Below, piece by piece: positions 13,845 to 21,134 of a DNA stretch of 23,921 nt. A program made the position numbers and the translations under genes. The stretch's first letter is position 1. Every line of letters starts with the position of its first letter. The notes under the pieces are model-generated. The model saw only the letters and a program-made list of their open reading frames with translations, did not search any database and had not been told where the DNA came from. Origin of the DNA: Akkermansiaceae bacterium UBA1315 (lineage in GTDB: Bacteria > Verrucomicrobiota > Verrucomicrobiia > Verrucomicrobiales > Akkermansiaceae); contig DBTN01000003.1 of assembly GCA_002307065.1 (NCBI GenBank), forward strand, positions 3,744-27,664. The letters run 5' to 3'.

Positions 13845-14924
13845 ATGTCGGATTTAAATACTATCCCTGGAATCGGAAAAACCTCGATCGAATTGCTCGA
13901 AGTTGCCGGATTTCTCAACGTGGAATCCCTTTCCACGGCATCGGTGGATGCGCTTTCGGACGAGCTGAAGCGGGCCAATACCATCCTCAAAATTTCCGGG
14001 AAAACCCCGTCGCGGAAAACGGTGGAAAGCTGGATTCAGTCGGCTCGAAAAGCGGCGGGTCACGCGGATGAAAAACCGGTCGAGGTACCGACGATGCCGG
14101 TCAATTACGAAGGCAATCCGGAGGTTCTGGAAATGTTGGCGATCGCACCGGTCGCCATTCCGTTGCCTGCGAAAATCCTGCTCGCGAACAAACTCACCGT
14201 TGGCGATATTCCGCCTGGGATCTTGTTGAGTCGCCACGCGGGCGACCTCGAAGTAAGAATAGGAGATCGGGAAACGCCGCGGAAACCGGTGCGTCCGATG
14301 ACCGAAACCCGTGGCCGCCAGCCCTTTGCTACTGGAAATGTGACGGTCTCCGAGCCCTCTGGATCACGTTTGGATATCGACGTCTCTCGGGTCAAATCGA
14401 TCAGTGAAATGGGGGAGAGTGTGAAAAAGCGGCCGACTTCAAGAACGTCGGAATCCGAAGATCGGGTTGCACTTCTACGCACGCCGCGGGAGAAAACCAA
14501 TCGGGGAAAAGACCCCCAATCGCGCCGCTACATTCGAGGCGTTTTACACACTCATCCCGTCGGGATTGCCATGGGTGCACTCGTGACCTTGTGTGTGCTC
14601 GTGATGATGCCGGTTGCGATTCTTTCGGGAATTCTATTGCTGCTTTCGGACATGTATCCGGCGAGTTATCCGTGGGTTTCAAAGTGGTTTTTGGTTTTCC
14701 CTGCCGCGCTGCCGATTTTTGGATTGATCTACCTGATCTGGGGCATCCCCGGGCGCTGCAGGATTTGTGGACAGAGGCTTTTTTTTCCAAGAAACTGCCT
14801 GAAAAATGCCAAGGCGCATCACCTAACCGGGCTGGGCTACATCGTTCCCCTTTGCCTTCACATCCTTCTTTTTCGTTGGTTTCGCTGCACTTACTGCGCG
14901 ACGCCGATTCGTCTGAAAAAGTGA
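13845..14924 (+). CDS. DUF4332-like helix-hairpin-helix protein with 2 TM helices and a five-cysteine ribbon
   Basis: 359 residues from the ATG at 13845. The N-terminus (about 3-72) reads IPGIGKTSIELLEVAGF...NVESL...PSRKTVESWIQSARKAAG, the pattern of DUF4332/helix-hairpin-helix domains. A second folded segment (about 88-140) is rich in Pro and Ile, then a charged low-complexity linker runs to about 230. Two membrane segments follow (about 242-268 and 280-302), and then a ribbon with Cys305-x2-Cys308, Cys318 and Cys348-x2-Cys351 in RWFRCTYCATP. The last 130 residues share architecture with the protein at 5303-5704. A DNA- or nucleic-acid-binding domain tethered to the membrane is a reasonable inference, but the role is unknown. 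Confidence 0.8.
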   Translation: MSDLNTIPGIGKTSIELLEVAGFLNVESLSTASVDALSDELKRANTILKISGKTPSRKTVESWIQSARKAAGHADEKPVEVPTMPVNYEGNPEVLEMLAIAPVAIPLPAKILLANKLTVGDIPPGILLSRHAGDLEVRIGDRETPRKPVRPMTETRGRQPFATGNVTVSEPSGSRLDIDVSRVKSISEMGESVKKRPTSRTSESEDRVALLRTPREKTNRGKDPQSRRYIRGVLHTHPVGIAMGALVTLCVLVMMPVAILSGILLLLSDMYPASYPWVSKWFLVFPAALPIFGLIYLIWGIPGRCRICGQRLFFPRNCLKNAKAHHLTGLGYIVPLCLHILLFRWFRCTYCATPIRLKK

Positions 14925-14964
14925 GGAATAGACAATTCGCCAAACCGGCTCATTCTATCGGTCC

Positions 14965-15894
14965 ATGTTGCGTGTTTTTTCCATCGTCCTGATTTGCGTC
15001 CTCGCATCGACCTCGTGCGCTCGTTTTGGGAAAAAGGCCGATCCTAGCCCGTTCGGGCCGTCCGGCGTTCCGCCGCAGTTGCGCAAATCGGAAGACGGTC
15101 AAGCGGTCGCGGCAGGCGGGAACGTTCAGGCTCAAGCGCTCGCCGTGGCAAATGCGACGCCGGACAGCGAGGTGTTTTTTACCGATCCGGACGCTCCGGA
15201 TGATCTGGCTCCAGAACTTTCCAAACTGTTGGAGTCCCAAAGCAAAGGTCCCTGGGAGCAGAGTGAAACCGTCGCGAAACAACGGGCAAGCCGGGAGGGG
15301 AAGCCGCTTTTGATCTGGTTCACCGACTCATCGGTTTCCGGCAGTGCGATGAGCAAAGCCTTAAGTGAGGAGCTTTTTTCCACCAGCGATTTCGAAAAAT
15401 GGGCGAGCGAGCATCTGGTCCGGCTGCGCGTGGATGCCAATGTCCGAGCGGGGGGCGATAATCCGAATTTTTCCCTCGATCAAAAAATGTCGCGGGAGAC
15501 CGAGATCCGCAACTACGTCACGGAATTGAAAAAACGCTACAAGGTGATCGGCCATCCCGTGGTGCTGATGCTCAATCCCAGTGGCGAAGTGATCGGCCGG
15601 TATCGCGGATACAAACGGGGCGAAGCGGCTTATTTTTGGGGCTTGATCAAGCAGGGGGAGGCGGTGGCTTCCAATGCCTACAAAAATTGGCGGGAAAAGC
15701 TGGGGAAAAAAGGCTACCGCGAGTGGCAGGATCCTCGAGGTCGCAAAGTCTTCGCCAAACTCGCCGCCTACCAAGATGGAAATCTGCTTTTGATCGAGCC
15801 GGATGGCACGCGCTCGAAAACGAAAGAATCGAATCTTTCCAGCGCGGACCGGGACTGGCTCAAGCAGCAGAAGGAAATGCGCAACCTCCGCTGA
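14965..15894 (+). CDS. Thioredoxin-fold lipoprotein lacking CxxC, with an SHD1-like C-terminal domain
   Basis: 309 residues. The signal peptide ends in ASTSC (Cys18), a likely lipoprotein. A variable linker runs to about 95. A thioredoxin-like domain (about 97-235) has KPLLIWFTDSS at the place where family members carry a CxxC, but here the motif reads SGSA (125-128); the cis-proline segment VIGHPVVLML (194-203) is kept. Apart from Cys11 and Cys18 there are no cysteines. The C-terminal part (about 251-300), REWQDPRGRKVFAKLAAYQDG...LLLIEPDG...SNLSSADRDWL, resembles the SHD1 domain common in Verrucomicrobia and Planctomycetes. It cannot be a dithiol oxidoreductase and is more likely a binding or scaffold protein. 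trxB begins 84 bp downstream. Confidence 0.8.
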   Translation: MLRVFSIVLICVLASTSCARFGKKADPSPFGPSGVPPQLRKSEDGQAVAAGGNVQAQALAVANATPDSEVFFTDPDAPDDLAPELSKLLESQSKGPWEQSETVAKQRASREGKPLLIWFTDSSVSGSAMSKALSEELFSTSDFEKWASEHLVRLRVDANVRAGGDNPNFSLDQKMSRETEIRNYVTELKKRYKVIGHPVVLMLNPSGEVIGRYRGYKRGEAAYFWGLIKQGEAVASNAYKNWREKLGKKGYREWQDPRGRKVFAKLAAYQDGNLLLIEPDGTRSKTKESNLSSADRDWLKQQKEMRNLR

Positions 15895-15923
15895 CCCGTC
15901 GCGGGGATTTGTGATGGCCGTGG

Positions 15924-15953
15924 TTGACTCGGCGCCGATTTCGCCGAGATACT
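15924..15953 (+). promoter_or_regulatory. Putative sigma70-type promoter of trxB
   Basis: TTGACT (15924-15929) and GATACT (15948-15953) with an 18-bp spacer, 25 bp upstream of the trxB ATG. The spacer contains a CGGCG...CGCCG dyad (15930-15934, 15942-15946) that could bind a regulator. The -10 matches the consensus at 4 of 6 positions. Confidence 0.4.
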
Positions 15954-15978
15954 CCGTCGCCGCAAGGCTCTTCGAACC

Positions 15979-16905
15979 ATGGAAAACGTCATCATCATCG
16001 GCACCGGTTGTGCCGGATACACCGCTGCAATTTATACCGGTCGCGCCAATCTGGCGCCGATTCTCCTTTCTGGAACCCAACCGGGCGGGCAACTCACGAC
16101 CACCACCGAAGTGGAAAATTTCCCCGGATTTCCGGAAGGTATCATGGGCCCTGAGCTGATGATGCGCGCTCAGGCTCAAGCGGAAAAGTTCGGCTCAAAA
16201 ATCGAATGGGCGAGCGTGGAATCGATCGAGCACCGCGAGGACGGCACGTTCAAAATCAACGCGGGTGAAAAATCCTATGAGTCGAAAACCGTGATCGTCG
16301 CGACCGGCGCCGCACCGCGTCACCTCGGATTGCCAAACGAAAAGGAATTGATCGGGCGCGGTCTGACGTCCTGCGCGACCTGCGACGGAGCGTTTTATCG
16401 CGACGTGCCGGTCTGCGTGATCGGCGGCGGCGACAGCGCCTGTGAAGAGGCCGGTTTCCTCACCCGTTTCGCCAGCAAAGTTTATCTCATTCACCGCCGC
16501 GATGAACTGCGTGCTTCGAAAATCATGGCCGATCGCGCATTGGCCAATCCAAAGATCGTGCCGGTTTGGAACTCGACGGTGAGCGAATATCTCACCGATG
16601 AGAAAGGTGAAATGCGCGCCATCCAACTGACGAATCTGGTCACCGGTGAAGTCAGCGAATTGGAGGTCGCCTGTGTTTTCGTCGCCATCGGTCACGTGCC
16701 AAACAGTTCGTTCTTGGGCGATCTCGTCGACAAGGATGAGAACGGCTACATCATCCAGAATCCGGGTCGCACTTCGACCAAAACGCCAGGACTTTTCGCT
16801 GCCGGAGACGTCGCCGATCACTACTATCGCCAAGCGATCACCGCCGCTGGCCAAGGTTGTGCCGCCGCGCTGGAAGCCGAGCGTTATTTGAGTGATTTGG
16901 AGTGA
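15979..16905 (+). CDS. trxB: Thioredoxin reductase
   Basis: NADPH-dependent flavoenzyme that reduces thioredoxin. It has 308 residues, normal for the low-molecular-weight class. The N-terminal FAD motif is GTGCAGYTAAIY (8-19), where the common form is GSGPAGY. QPGGQL is at 34-39, the ATGA FAD contact at 108-111, the redox-active CATC at 132-135, the NADPH-binding GGGDSA at 149-154 followed by HRRDELRAS (172-180), and the C-terminal FAD motif FAAGDV. All catalytic elements are intact. No thioredoxin gene is adjacent; the upstream thioredoxin-like lipoprotein lacks cysteines and cannot be its substrate. A probable promoter lies just upstream. Confidence 0.98.
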   Translation: MENVIIIGTGCAGYTAAIYTGRANLAPILLSGTQPGGQLTTTTEVENFPGFPEGIMGPELMMRAQAQAEKFGSKIEWASVESIEHREDGTFKINAGEKSYESKTVIVATGAAPRHLGLPNEKELIGRGLTSCATCDGAFYRDVPVCVIGGGDSACEEAGFLTRFASKVYLIHRRDELRASKIMADRALANPKIVPVWNSTVSEYLTDEKGEMRAIQLTNLVTGEVSELEVACVFVAIGHVPNSSFLGDLVDKDENGYIIQNPGRTSTKTPGLFAAGDVADHYYRQAITAAGQGCAAALEAERYLSDLE

Positions 16906-16919
16906 TCTCAAAACCAGTT

Positions 16920-16948
16920 AACCGATCGGTCGCCTTGACTGATCGGTT
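16920..16948 (+). promoter_or_regulatory. Probable YefM-YoeB operator and promoter
   Basis: AACCGATC (16920-16927) and GATCGGTT (16941-16948) are perfect 8-bp inverted arms, extended inward after one mismatch by GT/AC. The same sequence also reads as a direct repeat of AC-C/T-GATCGGT at 16921 and 16938. TTGACT (16935-16940) overlaps the dyad as a -35, and CATGAT (16957-16962) is a possible -10 at 16 bp. Transcription would then start near the antitoxin ATG at 16972, giving a nearly leaderless mRNA. Antitoxin autoregulation through such a dyad is known for this family. Confidence 0.5.
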
Positions 16949-16971
16949 TATCTGTGCATGATCCTGTCCAG

Positions 16972-17235
16972 ATGACAGCGATCACTTATACCGCCGCTCG
17001 CGAAAATCTGGCATCGACCATGGATCGGGTTTGTCTTGATCATGATCCGGTAATCATCACCCGAAACCGGGATCAGGCAGTCGTCATGCTTTCGCTGGAA
17101 GACTACGAATCGCTTCAGGAAACCGCTTATCTTTTGCGTTCCCCGGTCAATGCGAAGCGTTTGTTCGATTCCATCGAAAGTTTGAACGCCGGTCAGCGAG
17201 TTGAGAAGCAGATCACGGATCTCGTCGACGCATGA
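16972..17235 (+). CDS. yefM: Antitoxin YefM (Phd/YefM family)
   Basis: 87 residues from the ATG at 16972; an in-frame GTG at 16954 would add six. The sequence tracks E. coli YefM closely as I recall it: ITYTAARENLASTM, DPVIITR, VVMLSLEDYESLQETAYLLRS and KRLFDSIESLNAG. The N-terminal half dimerises and binds DNA, and the C-terminal half wraps around the YoeB toxin. It overlaps yoeB by 4 bp (ATGA), ensuring antitoxin is made first. A dyad operator lies upstream. The pair sits between trxB and aroG among housekeeping genes. Confidence 0.96.
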   Translation: MTAITYTAARENLASTMDRVCLDHDPVIITRNRDQAVVMLSLEDYESLQETAYLLRSPVNAKRLFDSIESLNAGQRVEKQITDLVDA

Positions 17236-17492
17236 ACCTGGTTTTCTCTCCCAAAGCTTGGGAAGATTACCTCCACTGGCAGGAGACCGACAAACGGATG
17301 TTGAAGAAAATTAACGAACTGATCCGAGAGATTGTCAGAAATCCGTTTGAGGGCATCGGTAAACCGGAGCCGTTAAAGCACGCCTTCTCAGGGTTCTGGT
17401 CGCGCCGGATTTCACCTGAGCACCGGTTGGTCTATCGCATCTCAAATGGAAATCTAGAAATCGCCCAGTTGCGTTACCATTACGACGGGTAG
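17232..17492 (+). CDS. yoeB: Toxin YoeB (ribosome-dependent mRNA endonuclease)
   Basis: YoeB binds the 70S A site and cleaves mRNA, halting translation until YefM neutralises it. The protein has 86 residues, against 84 in E. coli. Recognisable segments are SPKAWEDYLHWQETDKR, KKINELI, GKPEPLKH, SGFWSRRI and EHRLVYRI, and it ends RYHYDG. The catalytic residues described for E. coli YoeB (Glu46, Arg65, His83, Tyr84) all fall at the same positions here, so the toxin should be active. Its stop is only 2 bp from the aroG stop on the opposite strand. Confidence 0.97.
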   Translation: MNLVFSPKAWEDYLHWQETDKRMLKKINELIREIVRNPFEGIGKPEPLKHAFSGFWSRRISPEHRLVYRISNGNLEIAQLRYHYDG

Positions 17493-17494
17493 TT

Positions 17495-18556
17495 TCACTG
17501 CCGACGATTTCGAACCGCCTGAGCGAGCATGTCCAAAACCTCGACGGTATCGTCCCAGCCGATGCAAGCGTCGGTGACGGATTGGCCGTGAGTGAGGGCT
17601 TTTAGATCGGATGTCAGCTTTTGATTTCCTTCGACGAGATTGGACTCGATCATGACGGATGTGATCGCTTTGGATCCTTCGGCGATCTGATTGGCCAGAT
17701 TTCGCGCGACCAGCGGCTGGTTGCGGTAGTCCTTCATCGAGTTGCCGTGTGAGCAATCGACCATGACCGACTCTGGAAGATTTTGTTCACGAAGCATGGC
17801 GACGGCGGCATCGATTTCCGGTTTTTCGAAATTCGGTCCGGATTTTCCACCGCGTAAAATCAGGTGGCACGATTCGTTACCGGTTGTGGTGACGATCGCG
17901 GAAACTCCTTGTTTGGTGACCGACAGAAAATGATGCGGCCGCGAGGACGACTGGATCGCATCCAGAGCGATCTGAATCGACCCACCGGTTCCATTTTTAA
18001 ACCCGACAGGCATCGACAGGCCGGACGCGAGTTCGCGGTGGATTTGGGATTCGGTCGTGCGAGCGCCGATCGCGCCCCAGGCGATCAAATCGGCGATGTA
18101 TTGGGGCGAAATCGTATCGAGGAATTCGGTTCCGGAGGGGACGCCCATGTTGGCGAGTTCGAGAAGCAGGCCACGAGCGATGCGCAGGCCGTGATTGATG
18201 TCGAACGAATCATCGAGATGCGGATCGTTGATCAAACCTTTCCATCCCACGGTCGTGCGGGGTTTTTCGAAATAGACGCGCATGATGACAAAGACGTCAT
18301 CTTTCAGGCGCTCCGCTTCCACCTTCAATTTGGCGGCGTATTCGAGGGCTGCTTCCGGGTCGTGAATCGAGCACGGGCCGACGATGGCCAGCAATCGGTC
18401 GTCATCGCCGCGCAAAATCGCATCGGCCTGCGCGCGGGCGCTGGCCACGAGTTCGGAAGCCTGCTCGGTGAGGGGGAGGTAATAGGCAAGAACAGCCGGT
18501 GAAATCAACGGGTTCAGGCCGGAAATACGGAGGTCGTCGGTGCGGTGTCGCGTCAC
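17495..18556 (-). CDS. aroG: 3-deoxy-7-phosphoheptulonate (DAHP) synthase, class I AroG type
   Basis: First enzyme of the shikimate pathway, condensing phosphoenolpyruvate and erythrose-4-phosphate. The GTG at 18556 gives 353 residues beginning VTRHRTDDLRI, which aligns with the NDDLRI start of E. coli AroG (350 residues). Motifs are VGPCSIHDP (metal-binding Cys62), VYFEKPRTTVGWKGLINDP (95-112), GARTTESQIHRELASGLSMP, VGFKNGTGG, HLILRGGKSGPN, CSH (His270), ESNLVEGNQ (Glu304) and SVTDACIGW (Asp329). The metal ligands are complete. Which aromatic amino acid inhibits it cannot be told, so the paralogue letter is uncertain (aroF/aroG/aroH). It is divergent from tlyA with a 101-bp spacer and has no visible Shine-Dalgarno. 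Confidence 0.96.
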   Translation of the reverse strand: MTRHRTDDLRISGLNPLISPAVLAYYLPLTEQASELVASARAQADAILRGDDDRLLAIVGPCSIHDPEAALEYAAKLKVEAERLKDDVFVIMRVYFEKPRTTVGWKGLINDPHLDDSFDINHGLRIARGLLLELANMGVPSGTEFLDTISPQYIADLIAWGAIGARTTESQIHRELASGLSMPVGFKNGTGGSIQIALDAIQSSSRPHHFLSVTKQGVSAIVTTTGNESCHLILRGGKSGPNFEKPEIDAAVAMLREQNLPESVMVDCSHGNSMKDYRNQPLVARNLANQIAEGSKAITSVMIESNLVEGNQKLTSDLKALTHGQSVTDACIGWDDTVEVLDMLAQAVRNRRQ

Positions 18557-18657
18557 GGGCGGATGGTTGGGTGACAAAGTGCGGGACGCAAGAAGCAAGT
18601 GTGGCCGGTTGGTGCTTCGCGCTTGGATTCGTGCCGTGTGGCGTCCAGATTCGGGTC

Positions 18658-19392
18658 GTGGCGGCAAAAAAGGAAAGAATCGACATTTTACTCGTCGCTC
18701 GGGGGCTTTGTGATTCGCGGGAACAGGCGAAACGGCTGGTTCTGGCGGGCGAGGTGCGCAGCGGCGATCGGATTTTGGACAAACCGAGCGTGAAAATCGA
18801 CGACGACGCGCCGCTGGAGGTGAAGGAAAAGCAGAAATACGTAGGTCGCGGAGGTTTCAAGCTGGAGGGAGCGCTGGATCATTTTGGCATCGATCCTGCC
18901 GGGTGGGTCTGCATCGACGTCGGCGCATCGACCGGTGGTTTCACCGATTGCATGCTGCAGCGCGGTGCCGTCCGAGTGCATGCGGTCGATGTCGGGACGA
19001 ATCAGTTGGTGTGGAAACTGCGGAACGACCCTCGTGTGGTGGTGAAAGAGCAATTCAATGCCCGGCATATGGTTTTGGAAGATATCGGAGAACCGGTCCA
19101 CTTGGCGGTGATGGATCTTTCGTTCATTTCTCTGACGAAAGTGTTGCCCGCGGTATTTGGCGTGCTCGACGAGGGTGGATCGGTCGTTTGCTTGATCAAG
19201 CCGCAGTTTGAGCTCCAGCGAGAGGATATTTCCAAAGGCGGAATTGTCCGCGATCCGGCGCTGCACGAACAGGCTGTTGAAAAAATCCGCCGTTTCGTGA
19301 CGGAGGAGCACGGTCGCCGATGGCTCGGAGTTGTCCCATCGCAAATTACCGGGACCGACGGGAATCAGGAGTTTCTCGCGTGGATTGGGTGA
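18658..19392 (+). CDS. tlyA: TlyA-family rRNA (cytidine-2'-O)-methyltransferase
   Basis: 244 residues from the GTG at 18658 (MAAKKERIDILLVARGL), which matches the usual TlyA start; longer in-frame starts upstream would run into the aroG promoter and coding region. An S4 RNA-binding domain (about 5-60) includes RIDILLVARGLCDSREQAKRL. The FtsJ-like methyltransferase domain begins YVGRGGFKLEGAL (61-73), with the SAM motif IDVGASTGGFTDCML (86-100), and continues through DLSFISLTKVLP, LIKPQFE and KGGIVRD. Mycobacterial TlyA 2'-O-methylates cytidines in 16S and 23S rRNA, while many homologues are labelled hemolysin A without direct evidence. The SAM motif and the Lys-Asp-Lys-like residues appear intact. 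Confidence 0.94.
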   Translation: MAAKKERIDILLVARGLCDSREQAKRLVLAGEVRSGDRILDKPSVKIDDDAPLEVKEKQKYVGRGGFKLEGALDHFGIDPAGWVCIDVGASTGGFTDCMLQRGAVRVHAVDVGTNQLVWKLRNDPRVVVKEQFNARHMVLEDIGEPVHLAVMDLSFISLTKVLPAVFGVLDEGGSVVCLIKPQFELQREDISKGGIVRDPALHEQAVEKIRRFVTEEHGRRWLGVVPSQITGTDGNQEFLAWIG

Positions 19393-19400
19393 ATTTTTGA

Positions 19401-19461
19401 GAATCAAGAGACAAGAATTCAGAATCAAGAAGAGAGATTCTCACCGCTTGCTCTTGATTCT
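19401..19461. repeat. GAATCAAGA repeat cluster with hairpin potential after tlyA
   Basis: GAATCAAGAG (19401-19410) and AGAATCAAGA (19421-19430) are direct copies. CTCTTGATTC (19451-19460) is the perfect reverse complement of the first and pairs over 10 bp (AGAATCAAGA/TCTTGATTCT) with the second. It could end tlyA transcription, but no T run follows. The same word is tandemly repeated at 1765-1780. Confidence 0.5.
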
Positions 19462-19490
19462 TCAATCGGGATTCTGGAGTCTTTCCGCGA

Positions 19491-20372
19491 GTGAAATATC
19501 AACTCATCCATCGCACCAATTATCTTTATGAGGGATCGGTCACGGTTTCGCATCATTTGGCGCGTTTGGCTCCGCGGCCTTTGCCGGGGCAGAGTTGTCC
19601 TTGGCACCAACTGACGATCACACCGGTGCCCGTGGGGCGGGGAGTGCATTCGGATGCTTTTGGAAACATCACGACGTATTTTGAGCTGGAAGGAAATCAC
19701 GGTGAACTGGAAGTGGTTGCCCGCAGTTTTGTCGAAGTTTTACCGACCGAACATCCGGACCCGTCCGGGACTCCGCCGTGGGAGGAAATCCGCGCGGCGT
19801 GTCAGGCGGAAAAATTGACTCCGTCTTCGAGAGCCGGGGAATTCCGTTTCGCTTCGCCGATGGTTCCTCTGGGCGCCGATTTCGCGGCATACACGCGGCT
19901 GGATTTCACGCCGGGCAGACCGGTGTTGGAGGCGGTCATGGCTTTGACGGCGCGGATTTTCACCGAGTTTAAATTTGATACCGTGGCGACGGATGTGGCG
20001 ACGCCGGTTTCGGAAGTTTTAAAAAACAAAGCCGGGGTTTGTCAGGATTTTGCGCATTTGATGTTGGCGTGTTTGCGGTCGATCGGACTGCCGGCACGAT
20101 ACGTCAGTGGTTATCTGGAAACGGTGCCGCCGCCTGGAAAAGTGCGGTTGACCGGAGCGGATGCCTCGCACGCGTGGGTCTCGGTTTTCTGCGGAGAATC
20201 CGCTGGCTGGGTCGACGCGGATCCGACCAACAACGTCTTGCCGGGAGAACGCCATATCACCGTCGCGTGGGGCAGGGATTTTTCCGATGTCAGTCCCTTG
20301 CGTGGGGTGACGCTGGGAGCCGGTGGGCAAAAGCTGCGAGTGGCCGTGGACGTGATTCCGATGCCGGATTGA
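19491..20372 (+). CDS. Transglutaminase-like cysteine protease family protein
   Basis: 293 residues from a GTG at 19491, with a weak GGAG 11 bp upstream. It has a bacterial transglutaminase-like N-terminal domain (about 1-80: YQLIHRTNYLYEGSVTVSHHLARLAPRP) and a transglutaminase core (about 140-250). The Cys-His-Asp triad is intact: Cys184 in AGVCQDFAHL, His227 in DASHAWV and Asp244 in DADPTNN. Relatives are mostly uncharacterised and often lie near alpha-E or ATP-grasp peptide-ligase-like genes, none of which are here. There is no signal peptide, so it is probably cytoplasmic. Its stop is one base from a REPIN-like repeat. Confidence 0.93.
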   Translation: MKYQLIHRTNYLYEGSVTVSHHLARLAPRPLPGQSCPWHQLTITPVPVGRGVHSDAFGNITTYFELEGNHGELEVVARSFVEVLPTEHPDPSGTPPWEEIRAACQAEKLTPSSRAGEFRFASPMVPLGADFAAYTRLDFTPGRPVLEAVMALTARIFTEFKFDTVATDVATPVSEVLKNKAGVCQDFAHLMLACLRSIGLPARYVSGYLETVPPPGKVRLTGADASHAWVSVFCGESAGWVDADPTNNVLPGERHITVAWGRDFSDVSPLRGVTLGAGGQKLRVAVDVIPMPD

Positions 20373-20373
20373 G

Positions 20374-20443
20374 CAAGGAGTGTTGGCGTCTCGCCAACAT
20401 GTCTGCTCGTGAATACGCGTTGGCGAGACGCCAACACTCCTTG
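20374..20443. repeat. REPIN-like inverted pair of REP hairpins between convergent genes
   Basis: A 25-bp perfect inverted repeat (20374-20398 and 20419-20443) with a 20-nt centre. Each arm contains its own hairpin: TGTTGGCG-tct-CGCCAACA at 20381-20399 and GTTGGCG-aga-CGCCAAC at 20419-20435. On each arm the tetranucleotide GGAG lies immediately 5' of the hairpin (20377-20380, and 20440-20437 on the minus strand). That is the layout of REP sequences mobilised by RAYT (Y1 transposase-like) proteins, arranged as an inverted doublet. It exactly fills the gap between the transglutaminase stop (20372) and the lolA stop (20444), where it would also act as a bidirectional terminator. Confidence 0.75.
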
Positions 20444-21073
20444 TTACTTCACGGTGTAACCGGTGAGATCTGGGGCGAACAACGATTCCGGCAGTTTCAG
20501 ATTCACTTTCGGATTGTGGAAAATTGTGCGCAGCCGTGATTGGTCCTGAAGCTCGATTTCCAAGGCGCGCAGCTCCTTTTTTTCGGGATCGATATCGAGG
20601 AAAACCCAGGGGACGTTCGACCGAGTGCGCCGATCTTTCGGTTTGAGCGTGTATTGGTGGATGCCGGAGGAAACGCGGGATTCGATGATTTCGAATGCTG
20701 CGTGAAAGGTCTCGGGCGATTCGAAGGCTTTGCCGGAAAGCATCGAGAACCGGGCGGCTTGTGGAGAATTGGCGGATACCTGCCGAGCGGATTTATCGGC
20801 TTCCTCGATCAGCGTGATGGTTTTCCCGTCGGAGACGGCGAGCGTTGCCACCGGTTCGCCAAGCTGCCAGCGGAATTTATCCGGTTTGGAAAATGACAAC
20901 CGACCCGGCGTGGAAACCGGTTGTTTCAGCGATGGAAGTTTTCGTTCCTGAGTGAAAGTGGAATCCAGCGAAGTGATGGACGATTGGTTTTTCAACCATG
21001 CGTCCAGCGCCGCGTTGTCGGCGCGGACGTTCATGGAAAAAATCAGGCCGAGGATGGGAATGAGCAGTCGCAT
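20444..21073 (-). CDS. lolA: LolA-like outer membrane lipoprotein carrier
   Basis: LolA shuttles lipoproteins across the periplasm from LolCDE to the outer membrane. The protein has 209 residues with a signal peptide (MRLLIPILGLIFSMNVRA, cleavage before about Asp19). The mature part has the family pattern: SSITSLDSTFTQERKLPSLKQP...GRLSFSKPDKFRWQLGEP followed by a DGKTITLIEEADK strand, a helical SPQAARFSMLSG segment and a C-terminal LRALEIELQDQSRLRTIFHNPKVN. The gene lies 61 bp downstream of dedA on the same strand. Lipoproteins it could serve include those at 2792, 3914 and 14965. LolA-family membership is clear, but a specialised LolA paralogue is possible. Confidence 0.85.
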   Translation of the reverse strand: MRLLIPILGLIFSMNVRADNAALDAWLKNQSSITSLDSTFTQERKLPSLKQPVSTPGRLSFSKPDKFRWQLGEPVATLAVSDGKTITLIEEADKSARQVSANSPQAARFSMLSGKAFESPETFHAAFEIIESRVSSGIHQYTLKPKDRRTRSNVPWVFLDIDPEKKELRALEIELQDQSRLRTIFHNPKVNLKLPESLFAPDLTGYTVK

Positions 21074-21134
21074 GAAGGTGTCGGAGATGAGATTTCAGAT
21101 TCCCGAGGAAAGAGGCCAGACGTCTGAGACCTGA

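Noticed and set aside
15361..16179. Open frame of 272 codons on the minus strand
   Set aside because: Antisense to the thioredoxin-like lipoprotein and trxB; composition typical of a shadow frame.
18499..18657. Upstream extension of TlyA
   Set aside because: It would overlap the aroG start on the opposite strand, and the added residues are not TlyA-like; GTG 18658 gives the standard N-terminus.
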